Below, one piece after another: positions 52,961-62,310 of a stretch of DNA of 64,000 nt. Within the stretch, counting starts at the first letter, position 1, and each line of letters starts with the position of its first letter. This stretch comes from Archivesica marissinica (Eukaryota; Mollusca; Bivalvia; Venerida; Vesicomyidae), in contig CM026397.1 of the NCBI GenBank assembly GCA_014843695.1, forward strand, positions 42,721,734 to 42,785,733, written 5' to 3'. Below the pieces are notes generated by a model. That model made no database searches. It saw only the letters and a list, made by a program, of their open reading frames with translations, and had not been told where the DNA came from. The translations under genes were made by a program, and so were the position numbers.

Positions 52961-53828
52961 TAATATGCTATTAATCCTATATTCTGAGAAAGAAGGAAGT
53001 ATTTTTGTGAGGAAAGATTACCGACTATTCATGACCTGAACTTTTATAATACCATCCGTGAAGGCATGACATCACGGCAGTATGACGTCATGAACGTTTA
53101 TTAGACACTGCCTAATAAAGCGAAATATATTAGGCAGATAGTTCTTACACGGAGGTATAAAATACTGGTTTATACAATAAATAGCTAATACGCAACAGTT
53201 AAAATATTGTTCGAATGTAATTAACATAATTATATCGCTTGTTTTTCTATTACATCAGTTTGCGGTGTGATAAATGTCATATTCACGTTGATTAATTAAT
53301 AGCAATGTATCCATTCGATGTACTGTGTATAATATCTGTTGAGGATCGAAATCGGATGGTGCAAAGGGCACCACGATGAAAACAGAGGGTACCAATTGAA
53401 AATATAGGCATATATCCGCCTTCCTAAAACAAAAGAGTATTCCTGGCTAGTAACTGACCAATCTGAATGCCTATAATTAAAACTCAACAAAAGCAGGTAC
53501 CATGCATACATCCGATACGATCAACGTTAACCTCGTCCTATCTGTTGATATTTACGATAGCATCCTAACCACTGATTAATCTTGTTTTATTGCTATTTTG
53601 AACTATATTACCCGACCATTTATGCAGCTCTATGTATCCCCGTGAATATCTGTATGATATGTCATAATTATGTTGTTGTTCTAGCAGGGAACATTGTTGG
53701 AAGTGCTTTCAATATGCGCGCATGACGCTAATGTGTATTGACATTTACTGACATTATAACACCGAGCATTGTAGCAGACTACAGGTCTGTATATTTCTCC
53801 CGCGGGTTTATCCTGTCATGTTTCCTTC
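52961..53828. other. Spacer with hairpin and an old dispersed repeat
   Basis: CTGCCTAATA and TATTAGGCAG (53,108-53,117 and 53,128-53,137) form a perfect 10-bp stem around a 10-base loop. A CRE-like tgacgtcatg lies at about 53,083. The part at 53,220-53,470 resembles 15,740-16,010. No gene was recognised. Confidence 0.45.
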
Positions 53829-54351
53829 ACAGACGCTTGGTGTCTGGGCACAATGCTTTCATGTTCAAAACAAAACTGTTTTTAAAGAACATTTTGATAC
53901 ACCATAGGCTTGGCAGTATACATACACATTATAAGCCATAGTTTATACAAATTTATTTTAGCTCGATTGCGAAGCAAGTTCTTTCAACTTATATTAATCA
54001 CTCTCGAGACCTCATTCCTGATGGAATCCATCGCCATGAAGGAGAGAAGAGGCAATGTGGAATTTAAATGCCTTGCCTAAGGGCACAATCGTAACGGCTC
54101 CAGTGGGGCTCGAACTCCGGACCTTTCGCACCTGAAGCGAACGTGCATCCACTACGCTATCACGACTTCCTATAAGCCATGTTCAAGCATGTTTTAAAAT
54201 GACACCCTGTTACCGTCAGAGCAAGTATGTGTTTAATGCTCTGATAGTGACGATGTGTCATTTCTAAACATGCTTGGACATTGCCATGTGTATGCCTATG
54301 TATAGTTTTGAACCGGAAACCACTTGTCCAAACCCCAAGCGTCTGTGGTTG
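53829..54351. mobile_element. MITE-2, relative of MITE-1
   Basis: The ends read inward as cacagacgcttgg and, on the right, ccacagacgcttggggtttg then gacaagtggtttcc. The left interior shares ttcaaaac and tttttaaagaacattttg with MITE-1. The interior also has a foldback: caagcatgttttaaaatgac at 54,183 is answered in inverse by gtgtcatttctaaacatgct at 54,256. It lacks the 37-bp expansion of MITE-1 and is split by a SINE at 53,940-54,170. Confidence 0.75.
53940..54170 (-). mobile_element. SINE-A, full length, nested in MITE-2
   Basis: Inverse of the family at 19,158: 3' end tttatacaaattt and gctcgattgcgaagcaag on the left, tRNA-like head (gggctcgaac, gcgaacgtgcatccactac, gctatcacgactt) on the right. 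The 10-bp direct repeat TATAAGCCAT flanks it at 53,930-53,939 and 54,171-54,180. Confidence 0.93.
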
Positions 54352-54496
54352 CCTTTGCATCACACATGCTCAAGATGAGCTGGAAACAGGCGAACAATAC
54401 CGACAACCCAATAGGAGCATATTGGTCAATCAGTTGTCGTATAAACAATAGCTTGATCACGTCACATTATTAAGTAGGATAGTTAGCAATGTCAAT

Positions 54497-54711
54497 ACCC
54501 CGTCTGACCCTAATAAAATTAACAGTCTTTCAGATGGGACTTTAAATCGAGGTCTCGTGTCGGTGCTGTACATCGTTCACGTAAAAGAACCAGAGGAGAC
54601 TCTGGAATGGGTCTCTGTCTGTATCATTGCACTATCCTCCAAAAATCTAAAATGACTAATCTCTTCATAATCTCGCTCATATGGGTAACCGGTAGCGACG
54701 ATAAATAAACG
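54497..54711 (+). mobile_element. SINE-T fragment, head truncated
   Basis: Begins within the 3' part of the tRNA head (ccccgtctgaccc) and runs through agtctttcagatgggac, cattgcactatcctcc and accggtagcgacgataaata. About 12 bases are missing in the cttcataatctcgctcat segment compared with the copy at 23,283. Confidence 0.85.
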
Positions 54712-54888
54712 TCAATACATACTTGATCAATATACACAAGTAAGCTATGTCGACATTGATAAGGCGTACATGGGAAGAATCAACAGTAATGCGTTAAGAC
54801 ATGTAATAAGGAATTATCTTCAAGTACTCAATAAACAAGTCGTCTGTAATATGATTAATATAAACAATACAGCAATATGTATAGTAAA

Positions 54889-55495
54889 TATGACAAGCCG
54901 GACGAAACGCGCACTAAGTTGGGTGTATAAATTATACAGTGACAAAACTACGGAAATGCCTATATTAAATATGACAATGCATTTTGTTGGGTATATAAAT
55001 TCTGCGGCGAAGTTTATATTAAATATGACCAGCCGGCGACAATGCATTTTGTTGGATGTATACATTCTGCGGCGAAGTTTATATTAAATATGACCAGCCG
55101 GCGACAATGCATTTTGTTGGATGTATACATTCTGCGGCGAAGTTTATATTAAATATGACAAGCCGGCGACAATGCATTTTGTTGGATGTATACATTCTGC
55201 GGCGAAGTTTATATTAAATATGACCAGCCGGCGACAATGCATTTTGTTGGATGTATACATTCTGCGGCGAAGTTTATATTAAATATGACAAGCCGGCGAC
55301 AATGCATTTTGTTGGATGTATACATTCTGCGGCGAAGTTTATATTAAATATGACCAGCCGGCGACAATGCATTTTGTTGGATGTATACATTCTGCGGCGA
55401 AGTTTATATTAAATATGACAAGCCGGCGACAATGCATCTTGTTGGGTGAATAAACTCTGCGACGATGTTTATATTAAGCATGATAAGCCGGGCAA
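54889..55495. repeat. 65-bp minisatellite with 130-bp dimer order, about 9 copies
   Basis: Unit aaatatgaccagccggcgac, aatgcattttgttggatgta, tacattctgcggcgaagttt. Successive units from 55,026 alternate tgacc and tgaca strictly at 55,026, 55,091, 55,156, 55,221, 55,286, 55,351 and 55,416, so the recent amplification unit is a 130-bp dimer. The first units are more diverged. Confidence 0.96.
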
Positions 55496-55499
55496 CAAC

Positions 55500-55570
55500 G
55501 GTGGTGGTGGTGGCGGCGGCGGCGGTGGTGGTGGTGCTATTGGTGGTGGTGGTGGTGGTGGTGGTGGTGG
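55500..55570. repeat. (GGT)n microsatellite
   Basis: GGT/GGC triplets interrupted once by gctatt. The same arrangement recurs at 58,437-58,479 on the other side of the LINE. Confidence 0.97.
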
Positions 55571-55884
55571 TGCATGTACAATACAAATGAACTGCATGTG
55601 CAATATAAATGAACTGCGTGTACAATACAAATGAACTGCGTGTACAATACAAATGAACTGCATGTACAATACAAATGAACTGCATGTGCAATATAAATGA
55701 ACTGCATGTATAATACAAATGAACTGCATGTACAATACAAATGAACTGCATGTACAATACAAATGAACTGCATGTACAATACAAATGAACTGCATGTACA
55801 ATACAAATGAACTGCATGTGCAATATAAATGAACTGCATGTATAATACAAATGAACTGCATGTACAATACAAATGAACTGCATG
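55571..55884. repeat. 22-bp minisatellite, about 14 copies
   Basis: Unit tgcatgtacaatacaaatga then ac, with gtgcaatataa and gcgtg variants. The last copy adjoins the LINE tail at 55,885. A shorter matching array lies at 58,480-58,621. Confidence 0.96.
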
Positions 55885-58436
55885 TTTAGTTTAGTTTATT
55901 TTATTAAATTCCAATAGGCTGTCAAGTCCATGAGGACATATATACATATTATATACAGTTAGCGAACAGTGCAAACATAAAGCATACATTTTATACAAAT
56001 GAGCTCCCACAGCCATTTATATTTATATCTATGTGTAAATACATGTAATATTTATCTGATATGTGTCTTATAATTAAAGCAAAATAGTTCTTTATTTCTA
56101 ACAAGGAGAAGGTCAAAAGACGCAACAAAACACAAAACCAAACATACAAAATTGAAGTTGTTGCAAAGTTGTATAACATGGCCGAGTAGTAAACCCTTCG
56201 TAACCATATTCATTGCTAAATGTTAAATATTATAAATTTAAATTTTACATGTGGTCTTATTTGTAAATCAGAACGCATCCATTTATTTAATTCAGAGCGG
56301 CTTTGTAGATTAATATTACATGACATATACATAGATTAATTAATTAAATTCCATTCAACTTTCCAATCACATGAGAACACACATAATATAACATAAATAG
56401 TATATAAGCTAGCACAAACATATAGAAAACATACGCATTTATAACTGTGCTTAATTGCTATTTTCTCCCAATCATAGCGAAAATAATTCTCCATTTTTAT
56501 CTTAATCGTAATGATAAATGCCATCTCAAGATCAAAATTTTGCACTCCATATGCACATTCTGAATACTAAGCTACAACGCTATTCCACCATCAGTCTATC
56601 TTGTTCGAAAGCGAAGATAACAAGATTCGGCCAGTGGATAACAAGTATACATATACAGCATTATTATATGTATTACATACCTCGGCTATATAACAAATTA
56701 TTAAATACATTTTTCAATAGTATATAGCATCACAAGTATACCTGTACAACATTATCATATATAGTATACACCTATATAACGTTTTAAATATGTATAATGT
56801 ATATATGTGTAATGCATTTGAACTCAAAGCAAAAGCATAATTGTAATTCAACTAACTTCTACACATGACTGTATTTCTAATAATTATGAATGCATTATAA
56901 ATATACAGACCTAAATTTCGTATGTCCTGCTTATTTACTGAGTTCAAGAGTTCAGAATATTTTAACATATTCGGTCTAATCCAGTATTTTCTAGATATAT
57001 ACAAGTTTCTAATATTAGTATACATATTACATTCAATGATAAAATGGTACTCATCTTCAATTATATTACAGGTTAAACATTTTCTTTCGGACACAGGCCT
57101 AGACCACCTGCCGGCCTCTATTTGTAACCTATGTGACGACATTCTTAAACGGGATAATGATTGACACAATTTATTAACATTAAAACACTCTAGATATGGT
57201 TGGAATCTAAAACATGATATATTCCTATAAAACAATGCTCTACTAGAATTAGCCAATCTTGCATTCCAGTTCTGTATAAATTGGTCATTTGATCTTTGTT
57301 TTACACTAGTAAGGAACATATCCACATTTCCAACACCTTGGTATAACCAAGCATCCACAAAGCCAAGTGAACATAGTAAATCTTTCAAAAGCGTACACCA
57401 ATTACTTTTATTCGGATATGACTCCATATCATTTCTCAGTAATTGATATACTATAAATACATATTTATTGCCCCTTAGTTGCAAAATTCTTAACCAATAT
57501 TTTATTATTTGAAACATTTGTATAGTTTTGTATGATGTACGTCCTAGTTCACCATATACAAAATCATTTTGCGTAGTCTTTTTAACTACTAACAACATTT
57601 TGCAAAACTGCATATGTACCTTTTCAATTGACAAATCATTAGCAAAACCTACTACTTCACAACAATAATTCAGAATAGGTGACACTAATTTATCAAACAA
57701 TTATATCCTGTCTTTAGGCGGTATGTAGGTAAACTTATACAAATACTTGTTTAATTGAAACATGGCTTTCTGTGCTTGGCCTGATAACGTGTTCTGTTCA
57801 TTGCTAAGACTCCCACCAGTCGTAAATACTATGCCTACATAACAAAATGTATTGACTATATCAATTTGCTGACCATCATAATAAAACACAGTATTTCTTG
57901 GGATTGAACCACCTTTCTTAAAGACCATTACCTTTGATTTGGCTACATTAACCTTCAGTTTCCAAATACTACAATATTCATACAGTAAATCAATACTCCG
58001 TTGTAGTTCTTCCGCTGAATTTGCAAATATAACAATGTCATCAGCATATAGAAGCATAAATATCTTAAACATGTTAACATCTATTCCACTAGTATTATGA
58101 TGAATGTATACATCTTCTAAATCATTAATAAACATAGAAAATAAATAAGGGGATAAACACTCTCCTTGTCGGACACCGAGTAAGAACGTGTACTCTTCAC
58201 TTAATGTATTACAATGCTTAACTCTAGACTTAACTGATTCATACATATACAATATATTTCCCCTAAGTCCTAGTTGTATCAACTTATACCATAAATGTTC
58301 ACGAACTACATAATCAAATGCCTTTGTGTAATCAACAAACAGTGTATATAAATGTCTCCCCTGGTTTAGAACATGTGATATTAAACCATTTAATACAAAT
58401 ACATTATCTACGGTACTCATGTTTGATCTAAACCCT
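55885..58436 (-). mobile_element. 5'-truncated LINE (non-LTR retrotransposon)
   Basis: The element is on the minus strand. Its 3' tail is at 55,885-55,905, where the plus strand reads gtttagtttagtttatttt, and its 5' break is at about 58,436 inside the reverse transcriptase. The 3' untranslated part is nearly 1 kb. It contains two similar tail-like segments (attaaattccaatagg at 55,904 and attaaattccattc at 56,342), so two LINE 3' ends may be joined. Both sides are bordered by the same GGT/22-bp repeat, in the same order. Confidence 0.85.
56852..58436 (-). pseudogene. LINE reverse transcriptase, C-terminal part, one stop
   Basis: The visible part starts in the fingers region (GFRSNMSTVDNVFVL). 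It includes motif A (FVDYTKAFD), motif B (GVRQGECLSPYLFSMF), the catalytic YADD box (58,037-58,048) and the following KLKVNVAKSKVMVF segment. One in-frame TAA at 57,701-57,703 interrupts the thumb region; the same frame then continues for 282 codons to 56,852. Near the C terminus is a CCHC knuckle, C-x2-C-x7-H-x4-C (CLTCNIIEDEYHFIIEC). The endonuclease domain is absent because of 5' truncation. The layout fits the jockey/CR1 group broadly; the clade is uncertain. The proline-rich start seen upstream in frame is only translated GGT repeat. Confidence 0.92.
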
Positions 58437-58479
58437 GGCGGTGGTGGTGGTGCTATTGGTGGTGGTGGTGGTGGTGGTG
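58437..58479. repeat. (GGT)n microsatellite, second copy
   Basis: GGT triplets with the same gctatt interruption as at 55,500-55,570, directly abutting the truncated 5' end of the LINE. Confidence 0.95.
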
Positions 58480-58621
58480 CATGTACAATACAAATGAACC
58501 GCGTGTACAATACAAATGAACTGCATGTACAATACAAATGAACTGCATGTACAATACAAATGAACTACATGTGCAATATAAATGAACTGCATGTACAATA
58601 TAAATGAAATGCATGTACAAT
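58480..58621. repeat. 22-bp minisatellite, second array, about 6 copies
   Basis: Same unit as at 55,571-55,884 (gcatgtacaatacaaatgaa). The right end decays into ggaatataat. Confidence 0.95.
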
Positions 58622-58967
58622 ACCATAGGAATATAATATTTTAAAATTTCTGTTTTAACAGTTGACTTTTCATTTAGATACGACCATATTACAGTTCTTA
58701 AAAAGATACTTTCCAATCCAGCATAGACAAGCTTTTTCTAAAACGCAAACACATACATTTCTGGCAGATAAACTAAAATCTTAACATTTCTGCTGTCCAG
58801 CTTATAAATGTTTAGGTGCCAAATATTTCCGATTAATGGGTTCACATTGCAGTTCTATTATCCTGTTCAACCAACTAATGCATGTTTATTTTCATAGATG
58901 CTTGCATGTGTTCTCTGTACATACATACCACAACATGACAGTATGGTGGCTGATATGTGCCATTTTG
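58622..58967. other. Spacer, nothing recognised
   Basis: About 350 bp of AT-rich sequence between the 22-bp array and a SINE. No ORF of note, repeat or RNA feature. Confidence 0.45.
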
Positions 58968-59106
58968 TGGTAGTCGTGATAGCGCAGTAGTAGCGCGTTC
59001 GCTTCTAGTTTTTGTTTCTGGGTTCGCACGCAACTAAAGCCATTACGATTCGTGCCCTCAGGCAAGGTATTTAAGTTTCACATTGCTTCTTCTTTCTCTC
59101 TCTCTC

Positions 59107-59149
<43 letters not shown>

Positions 59150-59244
59150 GATTGGATTACACCAGGATTGAGGTATCGAGAACGATTAATCAACGTTGTA
59201 AAAATTTGTTTCGCAATCGAGCTGATATAATTTTGTATAAACTA
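58968..59244 (+). mobile_element. SINE-A with CT expansion
   Basis: Shares agtcgtgatagcgcagta, gcgcgttcgcttc, gccctcaggcaaggtattta and ttgtttcgcaatcgagct with the copy at 19,158. The B-box region is degraded (gggttcgcacgc). Inside, a (CT)n run at about 59,091-59,144 replaces the short ttctctctccctc of the other copies. No clear TSD was found. Confidence 0.88.
59091..59144. repeat. (CT)n microsatellite
   Basis: About 54 bp of nearly pure CT, expanded from a short CT-rich stretch of the host SINE. Confidence 0.97.
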
Positions 59245-59626
59245 ATATAAGCATCGTCTTTTCAGTCCGCCAATTTTCATTATTTCGCGGCGACAAAACA
59301 AAAACCGTTGGAACAGTGAAATAGCGATACTGATCCAGTTGTGTTTAATTACCCCGCCCCCTCCCTTTAATATCGCTAGAAGCTATTACAAGTTTTAATA
59401 TTTATCTCATCTATGTACATATACAAATACATGAACAATATATTACAGTGCCATTCATTAATATAGAATTACAAGGGAGATATTCAGAATATCGCAGTGA
59501 TTCAAACACTGATAGTAGTACATTAAGACGGCATATAGAAAACACATCTTTATATTTCCCTTCAACATGGGACCGTCTCCTATACTTATAATACCAGAAA
59601 CAACAACACTTGATTCATTTCCGCGC
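59245..59626. other. Spacer, nothing recognised
   Basis: About 380 bp between the SINE and the 210-bp repeats. A short C-rich run (ccccgccccctccc near 59,352) is the only notable string. CpG content rises towards the right edge. Confidence 0.4.
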
Positions 59627-60408
59627 ACGAACAATGGGATCAGTATCGTATGATCGCGCGTCCCAATGGAAGGTATTTGCCCGAAAGGCCCCGCACCCGT
59701 TCCCGAGTCATCGGAAAAACCCGTGACGTCATTACTAGAGGATTGACCGATCTATATATACGTATAGCGCCCGGCAACTGACCGCTCCTCAATATTCGTT
59801 GGGGAATATGCCTGCTGCCATCACGTGACATTTAAAGAACAATGGGGGTCAGTGTCGTATGACCGCGCGCGAACAATGGAAGGTATTTGCCCGAAAGGCC
59901 CCGCACCCGTTCCCGAGTCATCGGAAAAACCCGTGACGTCATTACTAGAGGATTGACCGATCTATATATACGTATAGCGCCCGGCAACTGACCGCTCCTC
60001 AATATTCGTTGGGGAATATGCCTGCTGCCATCACGTGACATTTAAAGAACAATGGGGGTCAGTGTCGTATGACCGCGCGCGAACAATGGAAGGTATTTGC
60101 CCGAAAGGCCCCGCACCCGTTCCCGAGTCATCGGAAAAACCCGTGACGTCATTACTAGAGGATTGACCGATCTATATATACGTATAGCGCCCGGCAACTG
60201 ACCGCTCCTCAATATTCGTTGGGGAATATGCCTGCTGCCATCACGTGACATTTAAAGAACAATGGGGGTCAGTGTCGTATGACCGCGCGCGAACAATGAA
60301 AGGTATTTTCCCGAGAGGACCCGCACCCGTTCCCGAATCATCGGAAAACCCCTTGACTTCATTACTAGAAGATTGATCGATCTATATATAGATATAGCGC
60401 CCGGCAAC
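59627..60408. repeat. 210-bp CpG-rich tandem repeat with promoter-like motifs, 3.7 copies
   Basis: The phase marker aggtatt occurs at 59,671, 59,881, 60,091 and 60,301, a period of exactly 210. The second and third copies are identical, the first matches them after its first 40 bases, and the fourth is diverged and fades at about 60,408. Each unit has a CRE palindrome TGACGTCA (59,724 in copy 1), a TATATATA box 29 bases later (59,753) and an E-box CACGTG (59,822). The block is much richer in CpG than anything to its left and lies about 190 bp upstream of the BIR pseudogene. Regulatory use is inference. The minus-strand frame of 60-odd codons repeated in each unit has no recognisable product. 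Confidence 0.92.
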
Positions 60409-60600
60409 CGGCCCAACCCTAATTTTCGCGGTTTTCCCACCTACCAATATGTGACTTTACTAGTCTCATAGAACATAGGGGATCAGTTTAAACATTTCAC
60501 TATCGGAGTGTCGCGCGTATTAATACGACTGTTACGTTTTAATTGGGACCAGCGAACACAAATCGAATATGGAAGCGCGCGCGCTTCTCGTTTAGAAGAT

Positions 60601-60924
60601 ATGATCTGTACATACTCCGTTTGCACCGACAATTATATGGAATATTACGAGAACAGACTTAAAACTTAAACGAAATCTACCCGAAACAAATGTTGCCCGA
60701 TAAATACCAGTTAGTGAGAGCAGAACTAAAGTGGCAGATATCGTTAGTTGTTTTCGCGTTAAAGCGAGTTCTTGGGAACGACACGATAATGCCGCCGCGG
60801 AGCATTATAAATGGTCTCCCAACTGCGAGTACCTGAAAATGGTGGGAATTGAAAACCCGCCCAGTTTCGCTTCATCCGGTTTCGCGGGACACGGAGCGAT
60901 TACCAATAGCGATAACTGGAGCTA
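60601..60924 (+). pseudogene. Single-BIR (IAP-type) gene, broken
   Basis: The frame from an ATG at 60,601 (or the in-frame ATG at 60,637) gives the typical BIR opening ENRLKT and then meets a TAA at 60,667. After a gap without clear homology, the C-terminal half of the domain is open from 60,704 to a TAA at 60,922: the first zinc Cys, a conserved Trp, and H-x6-C with WSPNC. The second Cys of the expected C-x2-C is missing. The distance from the first Cys to the His is two residues shorter than usual, as after a small in-frame deletion. BIR domains bind zinc and act in inhibition of apoptosis; this copy lacks a zinc ligand and is interrupted. There is no RING domain. Such genes occur in animals and in several large DNA viruses; the neighbours here favour a viral or virus-like origin. 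Confidence 0.75.
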
Positions 60925-61033
60925 ACCTATTCTCTAATAAAACCGATTGATAAGATAGAACACAATTCCTAGGATTATAGGACACAATTCTAACGAGCCA
61001 ACGAAATACATTTAACTATTGGGTATCCCATCG

Positions 61034-61119
61034 TGGGTGGGTCATCTAGGACAAGTTCGAACGGACCGATCGAATGAGTCACTCCTACGTTCGTACCCAC
61101 GCGTACGCTCGACCAATCG
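61034..61119 (+). promoter_or_regulatory. Promoter-like segment, copy 1
   Basis: Homologous to 61,841-61,919: gggtgggtcat, acaagttcg, TGAGTCA (61,075-61,081) and cgaCCAATcg (CCAAT at 61,113-61,117). It lies just upstream of the PC4-like pseudogene. TGAGTCA is the AP-1 consensus and CCAAT the NF-Y consensus; function is inferred. Confidence 0.5.
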
Positions 61120-61265
61120 TATCTCTTCTATGCATATTAGCTCCGACCTCGAACTACACGATCTCATTTCGGTTCTAATCTTCGAAACAGAAACACGTCG
61201 GAAACAGTCTTAGATACAGACTTCGACGAAAAAAGGCTGTCGACGTATCTGCCAGCATATGTATT

Positions 61266-61769
61266 CAAGCCCGTTACTGTCAACCCATCGGAAAAGGGAT
61301 TTATTTATTCGATGGCTCGTTTAACGGAGAAACTTACATTCACATCAGGAAACTGGTAGGGGGAAACATTCCCACGAGAGACGGTATTTCTTTCACATTA
61401 CAAAGGTGTAACGAACTGTTAAATGAGTTTGTCTTTCTTGGAAGATGTCGTGTCTATGTTGGAACTGAATCAAGACACGTTTTACAGGCGTCATCTCGGT
61501 GGGAATTGGCACGTGACCGTACAGAGCGGATGTAAGCGCGTGGACATCCGCAATTCTGGTTTCCAAAGGTTCTAAAGAAATACGGGCCACTAGAAAAGGA
61601 GTGGCGCTAACTTTCGATCAGTTTAGAGAGTTGAGAAACGGATTAGCGACAGTTGAGAAACGGATTAGCGACCATAGATAGTTTTGTTCCGGAACTAAAG
61701 AATATAATGGTATGTTACTCCGATTCCAACCACGGGGTGACAACGTGTTCCGAGTGTACGTCCGAATGA
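61266..61769 (+). pseudogene. PC4-like DNA-binding protein gene, frameshifted
   Basis: Four consecutive stretches in shifting frames keep one protein pattern. Stretch 1 (from 61,266) has ETYIHIRKLV and PTRDGISFTL. Stretch 2 (61,423-61,575) has HLGGNWHVTVQSG and VDIR. Stretch 3 (about 61,571-61,681) has TRKGVALTF. Stretch 4 (61,674-61,769) ends in C-x7-H-x6-C-x2-C and a TGA. The repeated 'basic strand, then PT-K/R-x-G-I/V-x-L-T' pattern is that of PC4/p15-type single-strand DNA-binding coactivators, here apparently two units in tandem. A 22-bp tandem duplication (61,629-61,650 and 61,651-61,672) accounts exactly for the shift between stretches 3 and 4. I recall similar proteins in invertebrate virus-like elements; that needs a search. 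Confidence 0.6.
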
Positions 61770-61840
61770 CTTAGGAGAACGAAGATTAGATCTGAATGAC
61801 TAACACTACGCGTATACAATTTGTGGATTTCGATCGATAT

Positions 61841-61919
61841 TGGGTGAGTCATTTCGGGCAAGTTCGGACACGATTGAGTCAACCATACGTCATCAACCAC
61901 GCTAACACTCGACCAATCG
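61841..61919 (+). promoter_or_regulatory. Promoter-like segment, copy 2
   Basis: Homologous to the segment at 61,034: gggtgagtcat, gcaagttcgg, TGAGTCA twice (61,845-61,851 and 61,875-61,881) and cgaCCAATcg (61,913-61,917). The second TGAGTCA and the CCAAT are each exactly 800 bp from their partners in copy 1. A further CCAAT follows at 61,949, and ctatatca near 62,003 lies about 40 bp before the ATG at 62,046. Confidence 0.5.
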
Positions 61920-62045
61920 GAGAAAGCCGCACCCTACACATCCTTCGACCAATGGGAACGTATCACGACCGAAAACTGAATATCAAAATGTGTAACTACA
62001 TTCTATATCATTTGTACCGGCTTATTCTAACAGTTCGCGCGTACG

Positions 62046-62303
62046 ATGACGCAAAGACAATTAGACCTTTCTCAATATCGATTACATTACGACGAGTTTC
62101 AACGCGTGGTGTTTTCGAACAACGAAGTGGCATATGAATTGAATGACCGATTTTCGATCGTCGTAAAACGACAAAGGCATTCCATTCAGGTGTTTTTAAA
62201 AAACTGAAGCAAACGTTTGAAACTTCCATTCGAAATTTGTGAGGGTATGTATACCTCTCAAGTTAGCGTAACTTATTTGAAATATTTTCTGGAAGAAAAC
62301 TAA
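62046..62303 (+). pseudogene. Small ORF with one in-frame stop
   Basis: The frame opens at ATG 62,046 in a CG-rich context and encodes 53 residues (including YDEFQRVVF and RFSIVVKR) to a TGA at 62,205-62,207. The same frame then stays open for 31 more codons to a TAA at 62,301-62,303, eight bases (four when counted from a shared tact... context is not evident) before the next gene's ATG region at 62,311. Continuity of frame and tight spacing suggest one gene of about 84 codons inactivated by a nonsense change, or a functional 53-residue protein. A T5/A6 run at 62,193-62,203 just before the stop is also a possible indel site. The product has no recognised family. It lies downstream of a promoter-like segment. 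Confidence 0.45.
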
Positions 62304-62310
62304 AAGCATT

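Noticed and set aside
58453..58537. Proline-rich N-terminal extension of the reverse transcriptase
   Set aside because: It is the translated GGT microsatellite next to a truncated LINE; the real element begins at about 58,436.
59640..60251. Repeated 60-odd-codon minus-strand frames in the 210-bp units
   Set aside because: They follow the repeat exactly, have no recognisable product and overlap promoter-like motifs.
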